Part shown: in pieces, positions 1 to 12,240 of the stretch
How the letters are laid out: the number at the start of each line of letters is the position of its first letter
How positions within the stretch are numbered: position 1 is the stretch's first letter
Program-made: the position numbers and the translations under genes
Origin: Strongylocentrotus droebachiensis
Lineage: Eukaryota > Echinodermata > Echinoidea > Camarodonta > Strongylocentrotidae
Reading direction: 5' to 3'
Length of the DNA: 64,000 nt
NCBI GenBank assembly: GCA_035222895.1
Contig: JAVYIG010000035.1
Location: forward strand, 186,001 to 250,000
The notes under the pieces: model-generated
The model's input: the letters and a program-made list of their open reading frames with translations, nothing else
What the model was told of the DNA's origin: nothing
Databases searched by the model: none

Positions 1-96
1 AAAAGTACTTTCTAAACATTTACGTAATCGAGACAAAAGGTAAAGCAAGAACATGTCGTAAATGGAAAAATTCTTGAAGAGTAATTAGTTTATTAC

Positions 97-185
97 TTGA
101 TTTGCTTGATCTTATCGTTGTCAAGTTGACCTCGAGATGCAGACACAACTGTCTTTACAACCAGTAGGAGAATAACTACGTTGAC
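97..185 (-). CDS. aGPCR exon N: TM5 and intracellular loop 3
   Basis: 89 nt, reading VNVVILLLVVKTVVSASRGQ and then LDNDKIKQIK with two bases left over. Acceptor TTCTAG, donor GTAATA. The next exon (TM6) is outside the window; the plus-strand paralogue has it at 42889-43018. Confidence 0.9.
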
Positions 186-1735
186 CTAGAAGCGGAAATA
201 AATGTATACATATTTTATAATTTTCCTGCTAATGATGAGATTCTAATCAATATATATGTATTATCGCAGACATAAGGCAAGCTTCTAACGTTAAAACTTC
301 CGTATTAAGGAATTGTTCGACTGTTATCTTTTTTTTCTTTTGCCGGTGATCATGCTTAGGGTAACATTGTATTTAGATATCGCGATGCGACGATACAAAA
401 TCGTAGGCCTAACATTTAAAATATGCATAAAATATGAAACTTAACTTAATGAGGTTTATATTTCGATTACATAATTATGCATATTATCCTTTTAAAAAAT
501 CTCCTTTAGTCACTGGGCGATAAGAGATGCAATAAAACAGATATAACGAGCATTTTGCAACATTAAACTTCTGTAAACTCATGGTTTCAAGTGCGCATTT
601 GAGTACTTCCACAATTTGAATTTTACATGGTATTTATCAAAATACGGCAGGGTAAGATATTAAGATTTTTTATATTTGAAAAGTTGCAGCTGGTGATTAA
701 AAGAGCTGCTTAATTTCAATTTAGAGGAAAACTGTTGGATTTGTTTCAGAGTGCTGCTATTATAACAATTTAAAATGCAAAATTCAAACATTCTAAATGG
801 AAGCTTTAATTTTACGATTTATTCGCTGCTATTTTCTATTGGAGTGCAAACGTGGGCCTTATTTGAGAGTGTAGCTGCTATTTCACTATGTTTGTTCGAT
901 ACTTAAAAGGACAGCCAACCCTTGTTATAAGTTTACTCGTGTAATGGCAAAAAAATAGAGAAACTGCATGGCTAAAGTTGGAAAAAATCGAACCAATAAG
1001 ATGGGAATTATGACTGTTTGAAACATGAGATTAATTAATATACGCAAATCTCAAATTTAATATTTCTCCATTGGATTGTGACGTAGCAATTAAAAAATCT
1101 CTCATTAGTCGTGTAAACAAAATTAAAATTAATTTCTGTTTCTTTGTGCCAGGTGCCTTTTCCTTTGGGGCACTAGTCAAAATATACTTTGGGTGTCGTA
1201 CTCTTTATCATACAATAATGAAATATATTGACACTTTAAACACTTTTTGTATTGAAAAAATTAGAGGGAAATTGTCCGCCACTACAACACAGTAACGTGA
1301 CCGCTTTGGCCAATTTAAAGTTCCCATGCGTCTAACGATAACAACTTTAACATATCAAAACTTTCTTCTTTTTCGTCTGATTTCTTACAAACTTTTACCG
1401 GGCTGGATCTCTGATATGTTTCCATTACTTTATACGAGTTGTATGTTGAGGTTGGATTTTTTTCCTTTAAAATCTTTAGTAAGGAACGTGGTGCCAAACA
1501 ACACCAAGATAATGTGCAAAACATTATTGTAATCTTCTCTTATCGGTATTTTGGGGGAAATTACCCAAATAATCAGTAAAGGGTAATCATGATACAAATA
1601 TCCAGGCTTTCCAAGCTTCCGTACGACTACCCCAACCCCCCCCCCCCGCCCCCCCCCCAAAAAAAAATTATACTAATACCCCAAAAATAACAAATAAACA
1701 AATAAACTAATCGCACACTATTACAAGTTTCTTAC
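186..1735. other. aGPCR intron, no gene seen
   Basis: AT-rich intron between the TM5 exon and the ECL2 exon. It contains a C-run (about 1636-1659) and the empty BEL target site at 423-428 (ATGCAT). Short frames here are not supported as coding. Confidence 0.7.
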
Positions 1736-1802
1736 GAGTACGATTGCTATAGCCGGGCCGGTGAATGCCCAGATTGTCCCATCAGTTGGATTCAGCCAGC
1801 AA
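1736..1802 (-). CDS. aGPCR exon M: ECL2 and start of TM5
   Basis: 67 nt, reading CWLNPTDGTIWAFTGPAIAI and then VL. C-W-L-x-x-x-x-G-x-I-W-A-F-x-G-P is the highly conserved aGPCR ECL2 block; its Cys pairs with the TM3 Cys in the family. Donor GTAAG. Confidence 0.92.
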
Positions 1803-1992
1803 CTGTATTTTAAATTGGAAGATAAAGATAAAACATTTACTTCAACAATGCAAAAGTTTAAATTGTTTGCACTCGTTATGGGAGCCTTTGTAAAGATTTG
1901 ACATTGAAACTATGCTATTACAATGCAACTGATTTCCGTGGAATATCATATATATTGATAATAATAGTTTTTTTAAATAAAAATATACTCAC

Positions 1993-2059
1993 CTTTGTTC
2001 ATAGCCATAGCTTTGATGCTTAACGCCTCCAGTTATGATGAGTATCACGGCTGGACCAC
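1993..2059 (-). CDS. aGPCR exon L: TM4
   Basis: 67 nt, reading GPAVILIITGGVKHQSYGYE plus a split codon. Donor GTGAGT. Phases match TM3 and the ECL2 exon. Confidence 0.88.
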
Positions 2060-2862
2060 CTTTGAAAGAAGGAAATAGTGTGGTATATTGCAAATGGCGG
2101 ATGTGATAGTTTGATTCTACAGTGTATAGGTTAAATTAAAGCCAAACTATATTACTTTAACAAGCCAATCACTGTAAAGATTCATCATTAGCTTAATCTT
2201 AAGTTACAGTGGGTATTGATTTGCCTCTAGCAGCGTTGTCTAGTAAATCCGTAAAATCTGAACTTACCCTACCGTAAAATGCCATAAAACAGATTTGAAT
2301 ATCTGGATTGTACAGTGCATCCCAGAAAAAACGAAACCGAGAATTATCGATGTTTTATCGTAAATAAATGACAATCATATTTATTAAATGAAACATACTT
2401 TTAAAGCTTAGATCCTCCTCTTTCTTTTGATGCAACTCATACGATGCATATTTCACGCATGAGTGATTAAAACAATTTGAAGAGAGGGTACCAAAAATAC
2501 GTTTGGCGGGCGGTATCTGAATTTCAAAGAGAAAATCAAATTTCTAGAAAGCTCATTTTCTGCCTTTAAATATGACACCTCGATCAGGAGAAATGAGCCA
2601 GGAATAACAACGTTCTGTTTGTTTAAAGTAATTCTTGCATTTCCATAATTTGATTAAACGAATTCGTTTTCACTGGCTGCCTGCCGAAGCAACAAACAGA
2701 GTTAACAAAGGACTTAACTCCATTTCGTTGACGATCAGCCATGCATCAAGTCTTTCGTCTTGTTTGTGCATGGCTGATCGTCAAAGAAACGGAATTAAGT
2801 TTTTAAATGCAGAATGCAGTTTTTGACCATATAAATGCTGTTAGTGATTATCATCAACCTAC

Positions 2863-3016
2863 CCCATCCTAAGATTCCATAAACCCAAGTTCGAGGGTTA
2901 CCAGAGTCAAAAACTTGGATGATCTGGCGGTAGAGGTGTACACCCTCGACGAGCATCCAAAACATCATTGCTAGGGAGAAGTAGTGCAGGATAAAGGCAT
3001 ATGCCTTGCATGCAGA
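2863..3016 (-). CDS. aGPCR exon K: TM3
   Basis: 154 nt, reading SACKAYAFILHYFSLAMMFW and then MLVEGVHLYRQIIQVF up to YGILGWG. The conserved TM3 Cys and the W-M-L-V-E-G-x-x-L-Y motif are present. Acceptor GCATAG, donor GTAGGT (weaker than the GTAAGT of the plus-strand twin). Confidence 0.92.
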
Positions 3017-3239
3017 CTATGCAAGAGGTCCACATAAAAGATGAGATATAATATCATATAATGTTAAAGATAAAGGTGAGTTCTGTTTTTAAAAAAAATG
3101 AATTCTCACATAATCAAACGAAACTTACACTGAATGTTTAAGATTACAAATAAATGTCATGTGTCAAACAATTTAGGAAGAAAATGTATACTGGCGGAAT
3201 AATGAGCATAAACAGATTAGGAAATCAAGGTTAGTACTT

Positions 3240-3455
3240 CCCCCGACACCATTTTAGTTGTCCCATATGCATCTTTCTGTGTACAGTGCTTGTTACTTTA
3301 CCAAGACTGGGCCAAATTTATTATGATTTTGATGAATCCAGAACTTTGCAGTACACACCAATACTTACATGCTACATGATCAACTTTTTCTGATCCATTC
3401 CACACCTTTTCTTTCACAATGTAATAAGCTGACCAGAATTCACCTTTATCTTTAA
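3240..3455 (-). mobile_element. TTAA-MITE family 1, partial copy
   Basis: Shares the internal block around ATCTTTCTGTGTACAGTGCT with the copies at 47291 and 61134, and ends in CCTTTATCTTTAA, the same terminus as the full copy. The other end is not recognisable. It is absent from the right arm of the inverted duplication, so it may be a post-duplication insertion or a deletion there. Confidence 0.55.
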
Positions 3456-4793
3456 ATGACTTTTTAAATTTAAATTCCTTTAAAGGTAATACAAAGTTTG
3501 GGTATTTTTGAAAATTGGGTGGATAGTGTTTCTTTACAATTTTAATATATTTGGATGCCCCTGTGGATGAATTATAATCACTAGAAAATTTAGCCCGTAA
3601 AACATTTCTGCTTTCGAGAAAAATTGAATATAAACATTTACCGGTGCTCCCGGTAAATTTTGATAAATTTCAAATAGCGCCTACGGCCGTACAATGGTAG
3701 CCGCGACCATGGAAATATCAGAATATGTAGTTGTGACATATAATTTCCAAACAGGAATAGCTAATCGGTCGATTTTAGTCAAGAAACATTGTTTTATAGC
3801 TTAATTAATATCTTGACCTTGAGAGGGAGCTATACAACGTTTGAAGTATATTATTTACAATTTCATAACTTTAATGATCACTGAATATTGTAGGATCGCT
3901 ATTGCTTCCAATATGTTCCTTTTATCCAAATTCATGACCCATACCAAAACTTTAATCCTTTAAAGAAACTAGAAAGTGACTGCAAGGAGAAATCATAAGG
4001 GCTGCAACGAAACCCATGGTCATGACTTCCCTTTCTTCAAGGAATCGTTGGGAGCAATATAGCTATGATAAAATGGACAAGTGTTTTTTTCAAAAATGTC
4101 ATTTTCGACGTTTTGTATAGTTCTGTAAAGGCTTAGAAAAGTGTAACGTATAAACACTGATCCTAACAATTGAAATAACCTTTCTTGAGAGTTCACGTCT
4201 TAGATTTTGAATGGTTTCAGATCTATTGTTCAAATAGTGTAGAAGTGAAATCTCTAGGTTTGCTTTTAACCATTATTTTCATATTACCGTGACGAAAGAT
4301 TATCCAATGAAAATGAATTATTTGTTCAATATATAAATATACATGTACATATATTTATATATGTGTAAACAGGATATCTATATATATGTATAACCTTAAT
4401 GCTAAATTAACAGCACATCATAAAAACTGGCATATTTCCCTAACCCTAATCATAACTTACCCTTATCCTTAATTCAAAACAATATAACTAATTAAACTAA
4501 TGACTAATAAATGAATACACATATTTCCTCTGCCTGCAAACGTGCGTAGAGGGCAGTAATTATATCGTTCAATCATTAACAAGACATGAAAATGTCCTGC
4601 TATTGACCATGTCTACTTTAAAAATGACTCAATTTTGTCACTACACATGTCCGTCTTATGACGCTGTAGGGTATATAGTATATATACTGAAAATATAAAC
4701 AAATTACATGACAAAAATAGTTTGAGTCACGTTTTCGTTTTTCCTCCTTAATGCCTTCCTTTAAAGGAATCAACTGCAAAGGTTTCAAAAACA

Positions 4794-4865
4794 GTCTCTG
4801 CCGGGAATCAAACGAAGGTCGTTGGTTGCGTACGCCAAATCCTTTAATAGTTAGACCACGGAGAC
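4794..4865 (-). repeat. tRNA-Glu-like element (SINE head or decayed tRNA), left arm
   Basis: 72 nt on the minus strand. GTCTCCG at the 5' end pairs with CAGAGAC at the 3' end (6 of 7 pairs). It has an A-box-like TGGTCTAAC block and a B-box-like GTTTGATTCC. The order resembles tRNA-Glu, but the T-stem and anticodon stem are poor. Its twin at 27299 shares the element, so it predates the inverted duplication. Confidence 0.45.
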
Positions 4866-5015
4866 AGACACCAGAAACAACCATATTGGCACACTCAGCA
4901 TTTATATATCCACCAAAAAAGAAAGTGAACATAATTTGTAGTTAAGATTTCAAATATGTATTTTATATATTAAACTTACCTTTTATATACCAAAATAAAC
5001 ATAAATTAATCCTAT

Positions 5016-5210
5016 TTAAAGCCCCACTGTCCTACTTGTATCTACTTGATCCCTCTATATAGAAAACTTCCCCACTCGGTGCCTGTTGGTCCCCCATGAT
5101 CCTCTCTTTCTTATGTTAGTTGAGAGCTGAGTTAATGAAATAACCACCTGTGAGTGACCTCGCTGTGTGGTCTAATACCTCCTAGCCACACTAGTGTTGA
5201 TAAGCTTTAA
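5016..5210. mobile_element. TTAA-MITE family 2 copy
   Basis: About 195 bp bounded by TTAA. It is similar to 30319-30522 and 41117-41320 (shared block TCCCTCTATATAGAAAACTT). The TTAA target suggests piggyBac-like mobilisation; no transposase is seen. Confidence 0.65.
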
Positions 5211-5852
5211 GATGTTATGCAACTGGATTCTTATCACTCATGCTTGAGAGAGTATACAAATTTAACAATGAATGAGTATCTGAAAGAAAATTTCAAAAAT
5301 GAGGCATCTGACCACTCAAATTTTGATGAGCATTGGAGGTATCCCATGGCTCGTCCACGATCTCGGGTGGAAAGGAGAGGCATCTTGACCGTGCTTGTCA
5401 AAACCATGCAGTCCTGAGACTACATCTGACATCCAGAGATCGACCCTCCTAATCGTTCCTCATTCTTTTTTCCTTTAAACTGTTGAGCAAGACTGTCCAA
5501 CAGATACACATGTTTATTAGCATATGAATGGCTACTTGCTCTATTTTGTGTTGTTGCATTTTTCTCAATCAGACCTAACCGTTAAATGAATGTGCCCATC
5601 CAAGCGTGAAAATTCGAAACTTGATTTTAATTGATGTTGGTAGAGTATAAATATTTCTTTAATTTGATATATACTTTAATATATTTTATTAATGGTTAAT
5701 ATGAACATTTTTAAGAGTGTCCATTTGTTAAAATTTGTTTAATACCATTCTTGAATGTATATATACTACTGGTAGCACAGGGCTTTAATAAGGAAAACAA
5801 GGGAAATGGATAGCCTTCCAGAAACCTCAGAATACAAAATAATAAAGATTAC

Positions 5853-5958
5853 CTCAATTTCAATAGGATTGATGCCGGCAAAGAAGGTGATATCGACAAA
5901 CAGAATGGCGACCATCAAGTTGGCATGAATTATAACCCGGTCAGCTGTCAACGATCGT
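5853..5958 (-). CDS. aGPCR exon J: intracellular loop 1 and TM2
   Basis: 106 nt, reading RSLTADRVIIHANLMVAILF and then VDITFFAGINPIEIE. I-H-x-N-L at the start of TM2 is a strong class B2 hallmark. It ends at phase 0 with GTAATC. There is no homologous exon on the plus-strand copy in this window. Confidence 0.92.
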
Positions 5959-6603
5959 CTATGTATCAAGTGAAATTTAGAAGAGTTACAGAGATTTTCT
6001 TATCCAAGTTATGTTATTCATATTATATCCATGGCACGAAGAAGAAAAAAAAAAAGATTTTCAACTGACCTTTTTTTAGTTATAGATTTGAAATGTAAAT
6101 TTGTTCCTTGGACCTATTGTGTTATAGGATTACAAACAACTCTGTAGAATTTCGACCTTTGGTTAAATGTATTACTTTGAGGAAAATATATTATGGACGT
6201 ATCATGTCTTGCACCCTAAATTCTAATTTTCCATACGCAAAGTGCACGCAGTGAGTGCAAAAAGACTACCTTCTATAGCATGTGGGAATCCACGGTCAGT
6301 GCCCGATTTTTTCATTTCATTACAAGTAATTATTTCATTTCAAACAGAAAAGAAATATCACAACAACAAAGAAAAAAGATTTTAAAATGAATAAAACAAT
6401 ATTCATTGATTTATATTTCTTCTCGCTTATTCGGGAAACATGCTACGTAATTTCTTTTTGTCTAAAAAGTACATTTGAACTAAAATAAAGCACTATCCAT
6501 TTTAGACTTAAATTGTACAAAAAATGATACATACATTATCAAAATCGCCCAAGTTATACTGGGTTATCAACCATTTAAAACTATAAGTTCCTTGATATTT
6601 TAC

Positions 6604-6698
6604 CTGAGAATAAAGAACATAATCAGACCGATAACGAGTGACGTCACAGATAATCCAAGGCCAGCCCAGGTTAGAATATCACTGATGATATCTCCATC
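6604..6698 (-). CDS. aGPCR exon I: TM1
   Basis: 95 nt, reading DGDIISDILTWAGLGLSVTS and then LVIGLIMFFIL plus a split Arg codon. A single hydrophobic helix directly after the GPS linker is TM1. Acceptor TTTCAG, donor GTAAAA. Confidence 0.9.
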
Positions 6699-7074
6699 CT
6701 GAAACGTATTGTTCAACAAATTGCATTAAACAATATTAATATTCTTGGTATAGAAATCATATGAACATGTTTAAAGACAAAAATATTAAAACGGACTTTA
6801 TATCTGTAAGTCTAATTCACTCCCATTACAAACAATTATTATCATGAGAAAGGGGCTTGTCTTGTAGGAGAAGCACATTCCAGGAAAATGGGAAATATTT
6901 CAAACTTTTGAAATATCGTTGCATCTTAAGGGATCATTTCGATTATTTTCTTATTAAAAGATATGAATATTCTCACAAATAACCCGCCAATATAACATTT
7001 AAACGTTATAATGATACAAATCGTTAATTAAAATTGTGATAAGCTCAAATATATACATCATAATTATATCTTAC

Positions 7075-7192
7075 CAGCTCACTCGGCAGCAAACTCACGA
7101 GAATGGCAAAGCTGGTCATGTGATCACAGTAGCATGACGTCATATTCACGTTGTCCGTCGAGGTTTCTCGACAGCCGGTAGAACTCCACTTC
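7075..7192 (-). CDS. aGPCR exon H: GPS cleavage site and tethered agonist
   Basis: 118 nt. It contains KWSSTGC, then SCYCDHMTSFAILVSLLPSEL. The three remaining GPS cysteines are present and the cleavage triplet is H-M|T (the family norm is H-L|T/S), so autoproteolysis is expected. The residues after the cut, TSFAILVSLLP, fit the tethered-agonist (Stachel) pattern. The donor is GTAAG. Confidence 0.93.
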
Positions 7193-8034
7193 CTTTAAAA
7201 AACATAGCAGATGAGAAATATGACCAGATAAAAAAAAATACTTTATTTTGTTTGGATACAGTGATGAATTTTGTTCTCTGTAACGATTTCTAAAAAATAA
7301 AGTCATAATCTATTACACTCCAATATAAGAAGCACATTATATAATCTAGCATTCGGGAGTTGACAGAAGAACAAAATGCATGAAAGTGCCAAAGTAAACA
7401 CATCGCTAGGAATAGATGTAATTCTTGCAACTCCATACATGGCTATAGCAATTGGGTATTATTTTAGATAAAAAAATAACACGAGTCATTTTCTGAAGCA
7501 GTATTTTGTTTATTCTACAGAAACAAAATCATCTTTGTATTACGATGTGGAAAGGGAAAACGGACGTTTTTGTCGTATTACATTTTACTTCATTTCAAAA
7601 TAACTTGAAGAAAACATGATTATATTTGCGTTTTGGTAAAAAAAAAAAAAATCAGTTGTATTTGTTTAAACATATTTGGTTTATTTTAGCTCGTAAAAGA
7701 AAAAAAATGTCAAATTCGCAACATAATCGCAAGAACCTTTAAGAATGTAAAACATGATGAAGAAGAAAAAGAATTACGATCTATCGAATCTTATGATATC
7801 AATTCAACTTTCCCAAAATATTCAGGAGATTATTTTGCCCTATCGTACTTTTTTTTATCATACTTTAGCAACAAAGACATCTCCACTTCATGAAACAATG
7901 AGGAATGATAACTATATGAAGTGTGAATATATCAATGTATTAATGTAAGAAGTACATATAGAAATCAAATGAAAGGCAAAATATTTTCGAAAATCATTTC
8001 TGATAACATGATTTTATTGCCTTCAAAATAATAC

Positions 8035-8090
8035 CTGGTCTTTATGTCCCAGAAACTGCATTTTGGTGAAAAGTATTCCTGACCAATCAT
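8035..8090 (-). CDS. aGPCR exon G: start of the GPS motif
   Basis: 56 nt, reading MIGQEYFSPKCSFWDIKT plus two bases. C-x-F-W-D is the first conserved Cys/Trp block of the GPS. Acceptor CTGCAG, donor GTATTA. The Arg codon is split with exon H. Confidence 0.9.
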
Positions 8091-8804
8091 CTGCAGTGAA
8101 ATAGGAGGAAAAGTGATATATAAATGCTAATAGTACACTTGCAAGTTGCAATTGTATAAAGAGTTTCCTGTAGAATATGATTCTTACAATCTCGTGGCAA
8201 ATTGGGTCCAAAGTTCGACTTGTTTCACATGTGTTATATAGGCAATAGCGAGCTAGCGACCTATTTTGACCAAATTACGGTGGGTGAACTTTCAAAAGTC
8301 AATGGAATATGAGGGTTCCAATGAAAGAGCTAGTGTCAACGTACGTCGGGGTGGATGTGCTATTCGTTTAAACAAAAAAAAAAGATTTTTTAACGATTTT
8401 GGGGGTAAAAGTCCAGAGGCTAACATGTTAGGCTGCTGGACTCTGATGATAGGGGGCGTTGTCCAATGAGACTATTCGGAGCCACATGGAAAAGAAAAAA
8501 ATTATAATAATGAAAAAAACATGTATAACTGTCGAAATATATTCATTTTATTCAAAATGTTTGATTACCATTATAAACTTGATTATTCTAGGATATATTT
8601 TGAAAGAAATATATATTTAGGTATCTAAACATAACCAACATTCAAAACAAATGTCAAGATATGAATTATTGATTTCAATCGAGATGAGGGTTTTAAGGTA
8701 CCAGGCACTATGGTACGGAAATGCATGACAGAAGGGTTTAGATTACATGACAGATAAAAACAAATCAGCGAGATTGAATAGATTGAAGATTCCAAGGTAC
8801 TCAC

Positions 8805-9076
8805 TGTAGAGTGGATGAGCGTAAAGCTGAATGGAATAGACACCAACTCGTGACCAATGAATACAGTTGCCGTTATGACATTACTTGCAACTCGAAGGTA
8901 GACATCATTATTGCCGGTGGTGGCGTTGTTAGCTGTCTTGTTATTAAGGAGGTCAGCAAGATGTGCGGACGTAACAATCCCTATAGTGACAGGCTGCTGG
9001 TCATTTCCATCTGCAGAGGGTGTAGAATCCATGTAGAATCCATTTATAATCCATTTAAGATCACTCAAATCGATAA
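8805..9076 (-). CDS. aGPCR exon F: core of the GAIN domain
   Basis: 272 nt. It contains an Asn-rich segment (LLNNKTANNATTGNND) and the GAIN signature VASNVITATV followed by IPFSFTLIHST, the strand pattern that precedes the GPS in this family. The donor GTGAGT follows at phase 0 and joins directly to exon G. Confidence 0.85.
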
Positions 9077-10086
9077 CTAAAATTGTATCCTCTTTCTAGA
9101 AATATTCTAATATTCATTCCATTTTTTTAAGGATTGGAACTTTATTAATTGACCCAATTCAAACTAAAAACTATGAAGTAAAATGAACAGGGAAAAGGGA
9201 GAAGACAAAAGAGGATAGAATGGTCATGCCGTCAACAAAAACAATTATGCAATTGAAAATGCGTTTATTTTTTTCCATTGATACTGAACTAAGATTTGTT
9301 TGTTTGTTTTATTTATTCACCATGTAAAATAATTGTTTACAGATAATACAATTCATTGGGTAACATCAAGATATAAAAAATAGTGGGAACTGTGCATGAA
9401 CAAATAATGTTTAAAGCGCATCGTCGCTAAGATAACATAGCTGATAATTATTAGGTTGAGATATAACATGGCTTAAACAAGATATTCTGCCGTTACAAAA
9501 ATAAAAATACAAAATACAAAATAAACGTTTAAATCAAAAGTATGCCACTTAAAGTATTCAAATAACGAGCAAAACAGAGGAATACACATCATTACCTCTT
9601 TCTGACAAAGATAGCACTATAATAGTGTTGATACTAGACTAATCTTTGAGTTATGGGTAAGAAGGTAGCTGGCTGGAGGTTTAAATTTAATCTACATTTA
9701 CCACTCTCCAGCTAGTTGTTAAAAATGGGTACCGGTAGGATGCGAACGTTAATGTGGTTGGATTGGTTAAATTGGAACGTATGGATTAGCAAATCCAGTG
9801 ACCGAGGTAATGATAATTACAATGCGAAGGACTTGAAAACGTAGTAGTAAGCAATATACAGATGTAACTATTATCATCATTGACAGTATAAGAGCATTAT
9901 TTGTATTGTTATATTGATACTGAACTAACCTTTACTGGTGTGGGTGGGTTATGTGGGTGGAAATGAGGATGTTTGCGGGTTAGATCATAGGAGAATGTAT
10001 GAACGTCAAGTGAAAAGATCATTTTAGTGACATGAATCGAATGATTAAAAGCATATTTTGTCATCCATGTCATCATGACACCATAC

Positions 10087-10212
10087 CTTTGAATTTGTTA
10101 TTCTTTTCACAGAAATAGTTTACGGGCAAAGAGAATTGATTCCCATTCAGGCTGGTGTCCGTCCATTCAGTAGCACACACATCTTTGAGTACAGATCGGT
10201 ATACATAGATAT
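10087..10212 (-). CDS. aGPCR exon E: ectodomain / GAIN subdomain
   Basis: 126 nt with phases matching exon D and exon F. It reads IYVYRSVLKDVCATEWTDTS and then LNGNQFSLPVNYFCEKNNKFK, with two Cys. The acceptor is CTAG; the donor is GTATGG. It lies between GAIN-like exons, so it is placed in the GAIN or pre-GAIN region. Confidence 0.75.
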
Positions 10213-11148
10213 CTAGCGTGAAAAGAGGGAACAGTATTATGGGAATGGAGAACAGAATGAATAAAGATAAAAGTGATAAAAGAACACAAAATGTGTAGCT
10301 ATATAATGGTATGAACTTGAAAATAAATAACTGATCAAATATGACATATCACGAAGAAAACATATTACAAAAATGGAAACTCTTGAGGGATGTAGAGAAG
10401 CTGATTAACATTATTTGATTCTCTCAATCAAATTTACCGAATCCCTTACTTTTGTATAAAGTATAGATTGTAAAAAACATCCCTTCTATGATTAAGATCG
10501 CAGTTCAAATTCAGATTCAAATTTCATTTAAAGTCTCAATTGGTAGTGTATAACATCAACAACATGCCAGAAATATATTACAATTTAGAATGATTTTTTT
10601 ACATAAATCTCGTTAAATACAAATTTAACATTTATTAATTTTACAACAATTATAATGACCTTTATTATAATTGATATGTTGACATGTTTAAAACGAAAGC
10701 TGGTTCATTACAGTCAACTTGTGAGCTTGCCATAAAATCTTGAGAAACAAAAATACGCTTATTGCAAACGATGCTTTTGAATTGCACTTTCTTAATCTAT
10801 TAACATTGAAATTTACTAGGGCCCCGTCTTATAGAGAGTTGCGACTGATCCAAATCAATCAAAAGTCCTCTAATCAATCGCCAATTTGCAGTTCGTTTTC
10901 TTTTGAGTACATAGTTGCCATTGATATCAACTCTTTATAAGACATGCATTCACGTGAAAACTAGGCAGTTTAGCGTAGATCACAGGGACATTTACATGAA
11001 GGTTTGCAAACAACAATAAATCATTACTTCGAAAGTGTTAAAAGCACGTTTTGAGATTTTCGCAATTAAAATATCGATGCATTTTCTTTTGTTGATGCAC
11101 CCTGCATGTTAATAACACCCCAAGATTATGGCAAATCCCGGTAACCCG
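10213..11148. other. aGPCR intron sequence, nothing seen
   Basis: AT-rich intron left of the foldback element. No repeats or ORFs that I can support. Confidence 0.6.
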
Positions 11149-11493
11149 ACACATGCTCCGCCGACGATTACTCCGCCGACATTTACTCCGCAGAACGCGA
11201 CAATTGCTCCGCGACCTTTGCTCCGCGACATTTGCTCCGACGTCAAATGCTCCGCCGACAGTTGCTCCGCCGACAGTTACTCCGCCGACAGTTGCTCCGC
11301 CGACAATTGCTCCGCCGACAGATGCTCCGCCGACAATTGCTCCGCCGACAATTGCTCCGCCGACAATTGCTCCGCCGTCAATTGCTCCGCAAAACGCGAC
11401 AATTGCTCCGCCGACATTTGCTCCGCCGACATTTGCTCCGCCTGAAGCGACATTTGCTCCGCCGACATTTGCTCCGCCGACAATTGCTCCGCC
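11149..11493 (+). repeat. 15-bp minisatellite, left arm of foldback
   Basis: Tandem GCTCCGCCGACAATT-type units with variants. Because 15 is a multiple of 3, every frame stays open and gives pentapeptide repeats; these are not genes. Confidence 0.92.
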
Positions 11494-11547
11494 CAGGCGC
11501 GGATCCAGGGGGGGGGCCGAGCGTGCCTTGGCCCCCCCCCCCCCCCC

Positions 11548-11579
<32 letters not shown>

Positions 11580-12240
11580 AGGAAAAGAAGGGAAAGAGGA
11601 GAGAAAGGGAAAAAAGAAGAGGAAGAAGAAAAGAAAAGAGGGAAGAAGGAAATCGGGGGGGGAGGACTTGCCTCCCCCTTCCCCCCCCCCCCCAATAAGA
11701 AATAAAAGAGAAGGAAGGAAAGGGAAAGAAAAAAGATAAAGAGGAGATAAAGGGAAGGACAAAATAGCAAGAAGAAAAGAAAAGAAGGGGGATATCAGTT
11801 GCAATTTTCCCGCCAACAAGTTGTGGATCGAGGGGGGGGGGGGGCAAAAGACCCTAGCCTCCCCCCCCCCCCCCGTCCCCGCTAAAAAAAAGAGAGAAGG
11901 AAGGAAAAGGAAAAGAGGAGAGCTAAAAGGGAACAAAAAGAGGAAGAACAAAAGAAAAGGGAGAAAAGAAGCGGAGATCAGTTGCGGTTAATCCCGCCAA
12001 CAATGTGTGGAGCGGGTTGGGGACCGAAATGACCGTGCCCCTCCCCCCCCCCAGCAAACCTAAAAGAGAGATAAGGAAGGGAAGGAAAAGTGAAAAAGGA
12101 GAGAAAAGGAAAGGAAAAAAAGGGAATGAAGAAACGTAAGGGATATCAGTTGCAATTTTCCCGCCAACAAGGTGTAGATCGGAGGGGGGGGGGGCACTGG
12201 CATACTGATAGGGGAAGGGGGTTGGAGAAATAAAATTCAA
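11494..12240. repeat. Purine-rich and G-run tandem repeat block in hAT element
   Basis: Diverged units of about 180-250 bp, each with AGTTGCAATTTTCCCGCCAAC (or a variant) followed by a G-run and a long GA/A-rich stretch, at about 11795, 11978 and 12149. Frames crossing it are low-complexity artefacts. Confidence 0.8.

Larger units (their letters stand above)
1..4980 (-). repeat. Inverted segmental duplication, left arm
   Basis: Reverse complement of about 27153-42420 once the plus-strand insertions are removed. Exons, introns, splice sites and a tRNA-like element are colinear. The arm continues beyond base 1. It carries about 0.85 kb (roughly 3090-3930) that the right arm lacks, including a MITE fragment. 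It lacks the BEL element, the LINE tail (30051-30216) and the 204-bp MITE (30319-30522) of the right arm. Confidence 0.9.
3017..5852. other. aGPCR TM2-TM3 intron with repeats
   Basis: Contains a MITE fragment (about 3240-3455), a TA-rich microsatellite (about 4325-4390), a tRNA-like element (4794-4865) and a TTAA-flanked MITE (5016-5210). No coding signal seen. Confidence 0.7.

Noticed and set aside
4794..4865. Functional tRNA gene
   Set aside because: T-stem and anticodon stem are mispaired and the twin is further decayed; kept only as a tRNA-like repeat.
8188..8218. 31-nt candidate exon with AG and GTAAGA edges
   Set aside because: Its phase does not fit between exons F and G, which join directly and give a proper GAIN-GPS strand order.
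11128..11705. Long overlapping ORFs in all frames (APPTI-, SAEQL-, RRSNC-type pentapeptide repeats)
   Set aside because: The 15-bp repeat keeps every frame open. The frames run into homopolymers and match no domain; they are repeat translations. The same holds for 18036-18787.
11500..12240. Phe/Ser/Leu-rich ORFs
   Set aside because: Translations of GA-rich and G-run low complexity inside a transposable element.
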